Positions 61,501-64,000 of a stretch of DNA of 64,000 nucleotides are shown one piece after another. Under the pieces are notes generated by a model. That model saw only the letters and a list, made by a program, of their open reading frames with translations, ran no database searches and was not told where the DNA came from. Position numbers and translations under genes: made by a program. The stretch is from Apostichopus japonicus. Taxonomy: Eukaryota > Echinodermata > Holothuroidea > Aspidochirotida > Stichopodidae. Every line of letters starts with the position of its first letter. The first letter of the stretch is position 1. The stretch is from assembly GCF_037975245.1 (NCBI RefSeq), contig NC_092569.1:28371668-28435667 (forward strand). The letters run 5' to 3'.

Positions 61501-64000
61501 TGCCAGCCATTACTCTGTACATTGCTCTGGAACAATTTACCAGATCACATTCGAACATGCTCTAAACTTTCTACATTCAAAAGTCTACTTAAGACCCATC
61601 TTTTCACTTGTTCTTTTGTAAACTAATCTGTTTTCTTTGTAGAGCGCCTTGAGCAGTGGCTTTTGTACACTGATTTGGCGCTATATAAGTCTCATTTATT
61701 ATTATTATTACACAAAACAGCTGGTTTGACAGAAGTATTAAATGAGCAGCCATTATCATATAAAAAACTAATAGCTTACGACTTCAAAGCAGGCATCTTG
61801 AATTTTCAGAAAGCTTTCAAAGACTGCATCATCTGTGAAGCATTTTCTGCCAAAGTCTGCCCGATCGGACTTCTTGATAACTCGGATCAATGCTTCTGCG
61901 CAAGCCACTTGCATCTCAAAGTCACCAGTCTTTGGTAAAGATTCTGCCATTAGGTTTCTAAGCACAAAACACAAATAAAGATGTAACAGTTGACAAATTA
62001 TTAGTTATGTATGGAGAGTTTTGTGTTACTTCTCGTGTCGTTGTTGGGGAGGTTGGGCTGAGCCCTTTACTTATTAACCGGTTACAAGCTAACAGCAGTA
62101 CAAAAATTGAAGTGCAAAAAATGGGCTAAGAACTCAATATAAATCTAATATTTACATCTTAAAGCTAGAATCTAGTTTACTGTATTTTTCTTTTCAAATA
62201 GAAATAGACAGTCTATTGGTAATGCAAAACTAACTCTGTTAAAACAGGATAAAATATTGTTGATGTTATCACAACTTCCAAAGAAGGTCAAATTATTAAA
62301 GTCAATATTTGATTAAAACATGCAAACTTCTTGTCTTATTACAGAAATGTTTTGTTTTCAAGGTAATGTTATTCAATGTCACATCAACTTTAAATAACTG
62401 CCCAGAGTTATTTAAAGATAGAAAACCTTTCTAGCATTTCCCACATCCTAAAAGAAATATCCCCCCAAAAAGTCAAATTAATTGAGTATTGATCTAGTCT
62501 CTCAGCTATGGACTTCGGTCTCTGGGGCGACATCATAATGGTTCCTTGAAAGTTTCCAAAGTTTTAAATCCACCCTTGAAGATTGTGTTTAATAATAAGG
62601 TCAACCAGGAATCATAAACTGAGGTAAACAACGGTTAAGATTCCCCCCCCCCCCAACCTCACCACCCAACAAAAATTGGTTTTATACCAAGTAACCCAAT
62701 GAAGAAATTACACATGGTTTCAATATTGTTGAAAGTCTTACTGTAAGTTTGTGCAAATACCATATCTATTTTTCATTGACATAGTAATATTGTAGAATTC
62801 AGTCACGAATCCTGTCCACGCTTTCCTGTAATGGGAGCTCAAGCTTGATTATAATCTTATAATAATAATCTTAATGATCAGGCAGTTGTTTTAATGACGC
62901 TAAGCCACCACTAATGTGGGAGAGGACCGTATGGATTACAACTTTCATGTTGGGTGGCTTCCAGTTCAACATTTTTAACTCAAATTTGGAATCTTTTCAA
63001 TTTCGAAAGTCATTTCAGATGAGACAACCGTAGATTGCTCTTGGATGAAAAACCCGCCTTACTATGACACAGCCGGGTATCGAACCCGGAACCTCCCGAT
63101 TGCTAAGCCTCATTTATTCAAATGCAACTACCTGTACCCACTCGGCCACAACACCGGTAATAAATACAGCTTTATATGAGGAAACTGTTTAAAATTGTAT
63201 AGTTTAATACTTTTTCATAATTAATTTTAAATATGCATGTTTGTCTTACTCGGTTGGTTTCCAAGAACTCTCTCAGCTATAAAAGAACCCTTTTTTTGCA
63301 AATGTGAAAATATTCAAACATGATTTGTTTAGATATGGTTGCATGCTCTTTCCATTTTAATTTTTTGAAAGAAAAAATTAGTGATCGCTATCAGCTGGAT
63401 TCAATAACTGAACAGTCAGTAATGTCAGGGATATATATATGTTAATTACAAACTAGATACCTTACGACGAAGATTCCATTTGGATAAAGATTGCTGCGGC
63501 ATGAACTATGTTATTTATTAATGTTTTTTTCGTTTGCTGCTGTTGTGCACCAGATTTACAGAACTAGGTGTCCTAAGGTGTCCCTAGTTTGTATGGCGAT
63601 CCTGTTACCAGTTCTCAACTTGGAAATTTACAATTTTCCAATCAAGCTGATGCAATATTGGGCATTCTAAAGTGTGCTTTATGTAGTGAAATAATTATAT
63701 ACCCATCTCACTGACTAAGCAGGAAACATAACCAATTATAATTGTCGATATAAGTGGCAGAGTTAATATAAGTTCAATATTTTTTTATTTATGGGGGTTT
63801 CTCCTTCAGCCATCACTTAAATGTCAACTCAAAATTTCTTCCCTTTTTTTTTTCTTACAATATTGCTTTATAAATAAGTACAAAATCATACTGTCATTAA
63901 ACTTACAGTATTTTCACAATAGTGCCATCATTTTGTAGTGCTCTTAAGTATTTCGCAGGGCATCCTTCAAGGAGTAAGTTTAGGGTTCGCAAAGACTGTA
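25180..64000 (-). CDS. SYCP2: Synaptonemal complex protein 2 (SYCP2), 5' end outside the window (whole gene span)
   Basis: From 61957 down to 25180, 24 exons join with every phase matching and give 1,659 codons plus TGA; a further N-terminal exon sits at 63907-64000. SYCP2 is a lateral/axial-element protein of the synaptonemal complex that organises meiotic chromosome axes, binds SYCP3 through a C-terminal coiled coil and HORMADs through a closure motif. The match rests on the N-terminal region: LNLLLEGCP, VACAEALIRV, FCR-like DCRMFLNTLNEKLGN, VFSIPCDKVYLG, LTEFWVDFNQ and WETITISDD are in the same order as in vertebrate SYCP2 (armadillo-like then Spt16M-like domain). A long charged, probably disordered middle with many basic clusters follows, then a coiled-coil C-terminus. 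It is longer than vertebrate SYCP2 (about 1,500 residues). Introns are filled with minisatellites. About 100 residues of the armadillo-like domain are not accounted for between the first two exons. Confidence 0.88.
25451..25625. mobile_element. Fold-back/MITE-like element downstream of the SYCP2 3' exon group
   Basis: Arms of about 45 bp are inverted: CAACGGTCTAGCGTGCGTTA on the left and its complement at 25586-25615. GC-rich centre GCTCCGCTACGCTCCGCCC. A third arm-like piece (AATCCTGTGAGTAACGCACG) lies at about 25327-25346. It is in the last SYCP2 intron. Confidence 0.65.
26230..26315 (+). mobile_element. tRNA-derived SINE head or tRNA pseudogene
   Basis: AGCTAATTTGGGAGAGCACA resembles an A box and AGTTCAAATCCC a B box, with a cloverleaf-like spacing, but arms are mismatched. 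Confidence 0.45.
26430..26577 (-). CDS. SYCP2: SYCP2 exon: C-terminal coiled coil
   Basis: Encodes LKVIRSLHENYVQKLQELDG then YLGHALMETIPAILDQELSS and LRRKIVSDM. Acceptor CATTTCAG, donor GTAAGT. In vertebrates this region pairs with SYCP3. Confidence 0.82.
26748..27053. repeat. 13-bp minisatellite, about 23 copies
   Basis: Unit CTATCCTGACGAG with AAC/AAAC variants, in a SYCP2 intron. Confidence 0.92.
27299..27439 (-). CDS. SYCP2: SYCP2 exon: C-terminal coiled coil
   Basis: Encodes STALHEFRESLFKEIVGLDM then DMEKRVKASEKLQATARKMK; long helix. Acceptor TGTTCACAG, donor GTAAGT. Confidence 0.82.
27700..28950. repeat. About 160-bp tandem repeat, 7-8 copies
   Basis: Units share AACTCTGTTACAGATTGGCC, GCCTCCACCAGTAACAGAAA and ATCAAGAATTGG. 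The first copy is the most diverged. It ends about 25 bp from the SYCP2 exon at 28975. Open frames here are repeat artefacts. Confidence 0.92.
28975..29069 (-). CDS. SYCP2: SYCP2 exon: C-terminal coiled coil
   Basis: Encodes EKKTQAKLMTDAALKTTQNY then LSKLWVGQNRR. Acceptor TTTATAG, donor GTGAGA. Helical with heptad-like hydrophobics. Confidence 0.8.
29365..29750. repeat. About 190-bp tandem duplication
   Basis: Two copies share GGTAAATTAACC, ATTGTTxxGTGTAATAAA, GGAACAGGAAC and GGTTTTGACG. Confidence 0.82.
30228..30406 (-). CDS. SYCP2: SYCP2 exon
   Basis: Encodes LGKQTTTDDFLEDEDEYDED, a Ser/Thr stretch, and PDMMAIVGEKLQKQMS, which begins the C-terminal helical region. Acceptor GTCTTCAG, donor GTAAGA. 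Confidence 0.82.
30818..31765. repeat. 64-bp minisatellite, about 15 copies
   Basis: Unit includes TTCAATACATACCTCAACAC, GCATAACATAACATACC and ACATTACTTTATGTAGG. Confidence 0.92.
32015..32236 (-). CDS. SYCP2: SYCP2 exon
   Basis: Encodes PGKMSHLTQSTLRHKYKHLI, an acidic stretch, then RRSMNPRRLFEEEIKQRRHA. Acceptor ATATACAG, donor GTACCC. The phase continues to both neighbours. Confidence 0.8.
32262..33080. repeat. 39-bp minisatellite, about 21 copies, open on both strands
   Basis: Unit CATCATTGGGGCTGAGCGGC then GACACAAACGGGTGAGAAA. As 39 is 13 codons, long frames stay open (minus: repeats of RRSAPMMFLTRLC). It lies inside a SYCP2 intron between two exons that join perfectly without it. Confidence 0.92.
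33541..33613 (-). CDS. SYCP2: SYCP2 exon: acidic
   Basis: Encodes ENDTNEEDNLLEYDMDDAES and ALFS. Acceptor ATCTCAG, donor GTAGGT. It lies between the G-rich and 39-bp minisatellites. Confidence 0.75.
33730..34440. repeat. G-rich minisatellite (GGGGGACTGGGTGAA type)
   Basis: 15-bp units GGGGGACTGGGTGAA / GGGGGACTAGGTGGA with higher-order 140-bp repeats. The plus strand has many runs of 3-5 G. In a SYCP2 intron; the transcript would be C-rich. Confidence 0.92.
34848..35000 (-). CDS. SYCP2: SYCP2 exon
   Basis: Acceptor is AAG after a long T tract on this strand. Encodes ISATGLQHDIDFTPDLSCAS, a basic KSSKRSRSVKPKESK segment and SPLSHTADLTSA; 51 codons, phase 0 both ends. The competing AG 7 nt downstream breaks the frame. 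Confidence 0.75.
35330..36600. repeat. About 127-bp tandem repeat, 9-10 copies
   Basis: Units share AGGTCAGTTCTTCAGATGTA, TCTAGGTAAGGTAACC, CCAAGTTACCATGGCTCATC and GTGACTGGACTAT. Each carries a GGTAAGG donor-like motif on the plus strand, opposite to the gene. Confidence 0.92.
36930..37058 (-). CDS. SYCP2: SYCP2 exon with NLS-like cluster
   Basis: Encodes LLAPKKRRKKDSIGEDDREY then QNLYYFQGSGDQVLGKPELL. PKKRRKK is a classical-type nuclear signal. The donor CAGAAG/GTATGT is partly duplicated 32 bp downstream in the intron (around 36890-36905). Confidence 0.78.
37085..38090. repeat. About 107-bp tandem repeat, 9 copies
   Basis: Units share GGGACCATACCAGAGCACAC, TTCCTGTTTAATCTTTAG, CATAAATGAACGAAGG and GTGGCTACTGGAACAG. 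Confidence 0.92.
38380..39535. repeat. TTAGGG-rich minisatellite
   Basis: Units of ACATACAGGGCCTTAGGGTT and GCATACTTAGGGTT give dozens of TTAGGG hexamers, interspersed rather than head-to-tail. A higher-order repeat of about 510 bp is visible (38390 and 38780). Ends next to the donor at 39541. Confidence 0.9.
39541..39786 (-). CDS. SYCP2: SYCP2 exon
   Basis: Encodes LDDDDEDCLSFQSQRRSSCM through KKISHKKDKRKRPADELTTE, 82 codons, phase 0 both ends. Its donor (GTATCC) opens directly into a TTAGGG-rich minisatellite. Confidence 0.78.
40486..40558 (-). CDS. SYCP2: SYCP2 exon: acidic
   Basis: Encodes SYSDDDHDVHPSFEETSLEP and LDIQ. Acceptor CTTCCCCAG, donor GTAACA. Confidence 0.75.
41067..41155 (-). 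CDS. SYCP2: SYCP2 exon
   Basis: Encodes NILHQSGDAGIAKNRSKRRL then PKVDYTDQD. Acceptor CTTTACAG, donor GTAAGT; phase continues into the next exon. Confidence 0.75.
42198..43618 (-). CDS. SYCP2: SYCP2 largest exon: charged linker
   Basis: Acceptor TTCTAACAG, donor GTCAGT, 1,421 nt. Starts GKPRTRTSKSLTSKHRKTKE; many Glu/Asp/Lys/Ser runs, a helical stretch around ELEEELQALGKELQVSRKRR, and an acidic end EDGEEEDEGSSDLNLEFEDD. Plus-strand open frames over it are shadows. Confidence 0.88.
44010..44340. repeat. AT-rich tandem repeat, about 40-50 bp units
   Basis: Units share AAATATAGATTATATxxAAT. In a SYCP2 intron. Confidence 0.85.
44460..44755. mobile_element. Possible short TIR element
   Basis: GGTGGTCAAACTTTT at the left and CAGTTTGACTACTAGG at the right are roughly inverted, as in hAT-type MITEs. 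Target duplication not clear. Confidence 0.3.
45265..45386 (-). CDS. SYCP2: SYCP2 exon: basic linker
   Basis: Encodes RRKSASPDLSDILEKVTEST then SSEPEEKRKAKQRPRRSRKR. Acceptor TTTTTAG, donor GTAAAG. It ends in a strongly basic, NLS-like cluster. Confidence 0.78.
45470..45979. repeat. 17-18-bp degenerate minisatellite
   Basis: Units of GAATGAGACATCACTTT and GACAATAACTTTGAATGA. It resumes at 47395-47500 beyond the inserted element. Confidence 0.88.
45988..47386. mobile_element. hAT-like non-autonomous element, 1,399 bp, 8-bp TSD
   Basis: Starts CAGGGTTGGC and ends GCCAACCCTG, flanked by the exact 8-bp duplication CAACAAAT (45980-45987, 47387-47394). Both ends carry repeated GGTAAAAACCGG / CCGGTTTTTACC motifs. 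No transposase frame in the interior. The host minisatellite continues on both sides. 8-bp duplications and CA..TG ends fit hAT. Confidence 0.85.
47395..47500. repeat. Minisatellite continued after the hAT-like insertion
   Basis: Contains CATCACCTCGAATGAGACAT, the same unit as immediately left of the insertion. Confidence 0.85.
47717..47807 (-). CDS. SYCP2: SYCP2 exon: acidic linker
   Basis: Encodes MIVPSTYPSQDSMEDFVPDD and YCAAPKYDE. Acceptor TATTGTCAG, donor GTGAAT, phases match both neighbours. Confidence 0.75.
48042..48064. repeat. C-rich homopolymer tract
   Basis: CACCCCCACC followed by a C run; intronic. Confidence 0.85.
48534..49388 (-). CDS. SYCP2: SYCP2 large exon: disordered, charged linker
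   Basis: Acceptor TCCTTAAG, donor GTTAGA, 855 nt open. Starts VNQPKTPQHPAPTKRVKTPL and ends with basic segments (GGRKRRSPRLEAL, SPRRKRRSQRGK) that could be nuclear localisation or DNA-binding patches. Low-complexity Lys/Asp/Thr/Ser composition. Confidence 0.85.
49626..49770 (-). CDS. SYCP2: SYCP2 exon with possible HORMAD-binding closure motif
   Basis: Encodes ETSKSLTIPVKRTKISAPLN then a Ser/Lys-rich end. It lies just after the globular domains, where the closure motif of vertebrate SYCP2 is found; the KRTKISAP core is a candidate by position only. Confidence 0.78.
49800..51539. other. SYCP2 intron, no gene seen
   Basis: AT-rich. A weak tRNA-like B box (GGTTCAAATCCC) at about 50881 is the only feature noticed. 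Confidence 0.5.
51540..51665 (-). CDS. SYCP2: SYCP2 exon after the Spt16M-like domain
   Basis: Encodes VRKKSSECTIKVLFKRMGDG followed by a basic Lys/Ser segment ending KGKSKT. Acceptor TTGTTAG, donor GTAAGT, 42 codons, phase 0 both ends. Confidence 0.8.
52701..53094. mobile_element. Short TIR element (394 bp)
   Basis: Ends CAGAGATGTGCCCA and TGGGCACATCCCTG are inverted with one mismatch; CCCAGCACT repeats inside the left end. No convincing target duplication. Confidence 0.55.
53898..54064 (-). CDS. SYCP2: SYCP2 exon: end of Spt16M-like domain
   Basis: Encodes VGDFQHVEISLSVPASKILP, an AKRILIVFTID strand and FQPDKIHSQ. Acceptor CTGCCTAG, donor GTAAGT; phase joins the neighbours exactly. A 21-nt internal reading from an AG at 53919 would create a stop, so the long exon is right. 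Confidence 0.8.
54665..55073. repeat. 13-bp minisatellite, about 31 copies
   Basis: Unit CTGGTCTATGTGA with CTA TCTGA variants arranged irregularly. Confidence 0.93.
55459..55533. repeat. (AT)n microsatellite, about 37 units
   Basis: Pure AT dinucleotide run; can extrude a cruciform. Confidence 0.93.
55722..55788 (-). CDS. SYCP2: SYCP2 exon: Spt16M-like domain
   Basis: Encodes QESCMWETITISDDAVNKCD and VK, equivalent to the W(D/E)(S/T)(V/I)T segment of vertebrate SYCP2. Acceptor TTCTCCAG, donor GTAAGT. Confidence 0.85.
56880..57470. repeat. About 190-bp tandem repeat, 3 copies
   Basis: Units share AAGTTTGTGGATTACGGAGG, CCACGTGCATCACTCAGACA and GTTGGGCATCCCGTTAGCAC. Starts near 56882, 57079 and 57270. 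Confidence 0.92.
57740..57844 (-). CDS. SYCP2: SYCP2 exon: Spt16M-like domain
   Basis: Encodes AKRPQGDKLTEFWVDFNQLS then RTITIYVAEEEDANE. The L-EFW-DFN and T-T-Y motifs match the family. Acceptor CCTCAAG, donor GTACAT, phase 0 at both ends. Confidence 0.88.
58026..58256 (-). mobile_element. SINE-A copy
   Basis: Body plus tRNA-like head (minus strand), diverged B box. Confidence 0.78.
58927..59035 (-). mobile_element. Decayed SINE-A fragment
   Basis: Shares GGxxGCTATCCAATTCAxxxTTTxxCTCA and CATTTCAGATGxGAxxACCG spacing with SINE-A; no head. Confidence 0.4.
59125..59325. repeat. About 100-bp direct duplication
   Basis: GTTACTGTTCATTATCT, AAGTTCATTAGCATTATCCT and CAGCACTAAACGTTAC occur twice. 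Confidence 0.82.
59571..59688. mobile_element. Fold-back element copy 2
   Basis: Same hairpin as 18629-18668, followed by GATAAGCAGTTTGCTAACAG, the complement of the left flank of copy 1. Confidence 0.6.
60187..60232 (-). CDS. SYCP2: SYCP2 exon: Spt16M-like domain
   Basis: A 46-nt exon encoding VFSIPCDKVYLGTYL, matching the V-SFPC segment of SYCP2. Acceptor ATTTTCAG, donor GTAAGT. Confidence 0.85.
61283..61335 (-). CDS. SYCP2: SYCP2 exon: start of Spt16M-like domain
   Basis: Short 53-nt exon encoding DCRMFLNTLNEKLGNER; the R-FLN-LN--LG motif is diagnostic. Acceptor TTCTGCAG, donor GTAAGA, phases 0 and 2. Confidence 0.88.
61390..61712 (+). mobile_element. 5'-truncated non-LTR retrotransposon 3' end (CR1/L2-type)
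   Basis: Reads LWNNLPDHIRTCSKLSTFKS then LLKTHLF, the usual end of CR1/L2-clade reverse transcriptase proteins, followed by AGCGCCTTGAG, GGCGCTATATAAG and an ATT repeat tail. In a SYCP2 intron, opposite to the gene. Confidence 0.75.
61780..61957 (-). CDS. SYCP2: SYCP2 exon: end of armadillo-like domain
   Basis: Acceptor TGTGCTTAG, donor GTAAGC. Encodes NLMAESLPKTGDFEMQVACA, EALIRVIKKSDRADFGRKCF and ends LKIQDACFEV. The Q-VA-EAL-R and KI-D--FE motifs match vertebrate SYCP2 closely. Confidence 0.88.
62761..62825 (-). CDS. SYCP2: Candidate SYCP2 exon (armadillo-like domain)
   Basis: Acceptor CATTACAG, weak donor GTATTT, 65 nt. Read in the phase set by the preceding exon it is open: KAWTGFVTEFYNITMSMKNR, similar in spacing to the W-F..T..FL segment of vertebrate SYCP2. 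It ends in phase 1, which does not fit the next firm exon, so a further exon is missing or this call is wrong. Confidence 0.35.
62901..63158 (-). mobile_element. SINE-A copy
   Basis: Near full length; minus-strand head with B box GGTTCGATACCC. Confidence 0.82.
63907..64000 (-). CDS. SYCP2: SYCP2 N-terminal exon (cut by the window end)
   Basis: Reads QSLRTLNLLLEGCPAKYLRA then LQNDGTIVKI, ending phase 2 before GTAAGT. The LNLLLE..P pattern fits the start of the SYCP2 armadillo-like domain. A TACAG at 63996-64000 could be this exon's acceptor, in which case the exon is 63907-63995. Confidence 0.7.

Noticed and set aside
63250-63276. 27-nt possible SYCP2 exon (LREFLETNR)
   Set aside because: Splice-like ends, but in the phase dictated by the preceding exon it reads a stop.
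63461-63493. 33-nt possible SYCP2 exon
   Set aside because: Phase-compatible, but the acceptor is poor and there is no similarity to the missing armadillo-like segment.

Overview
Eukaryotic nuclear DNA, AT-rich, with split genes, GT-AG introns, tRNA-derived SINEs, non-autonomous DNA transposons and a very large amount of minisatellite. It looks like a marine deuterostome invertebrate, perhaps an echinoderm. That placement is an inference from gene content (a vertebrate-like SYCP2 and a WSC/CCP receptor) and repeat style; no species can be named. No bacterial-type operon, rRNA, CRISPR array or virus was seen.

Layout. 1-5.5 kb is a repeat-rich flank. It holds a short U2-snRNA-headed sequence between 15-bp direct repeats, two SINE types, and a 40-bp minisatellite split by a 1-kb terminal-inverted-repeat element with a 9-bp target duplication. 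5.5-21.9 kb (+ strand) is one seven-exon gene whose phases close exactly to a 987-residue type I membrane protein: signal peptide, WSC domain, two CCP/sushi domains, a long Thr/Ser/Pro mucin-like stalk, one transmembrane helix, and a proline-rich tail with NPxY and two ITIM-like tyrosine motifs. Its last 22 or so codons plus stop are tandemly duplicated about four more times in the 3' UTR.

25.2-64.0 kb (- strand, tail-to-tail with the first gene) is an orthologue of synaptonemal complex protein 2 (SYCP2). I traced 24 consecutive exons whose phases close into 1,659 codons plus stop, and one more N-terminal exon at the window edge. The 5' end lies outside the window and part of the N-terminal armadillo-like region was not found. 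The introns are packed with different minisatellites (periods of about 13 to 200 bp, including a TTAGGG-rich array and a G-rich array), a hAT-like element with an 8-bp target duplication, a LINE 3' end and SINE copies.

The two genes have no obvious functional link: one is a probable cell-surface receptor, the other a meiotic chromosome-axis protein. The most unusual points are the domain architecture and duplicated C-terminus of the receptor, the U2-like element, the freshly bounded transposons, and the minisatellite load of the SYCP2 introns. Splice sites were called by eye from GT/AG context and phase, with no transcript evidence. Boundaries of tandem arrays are approximate.
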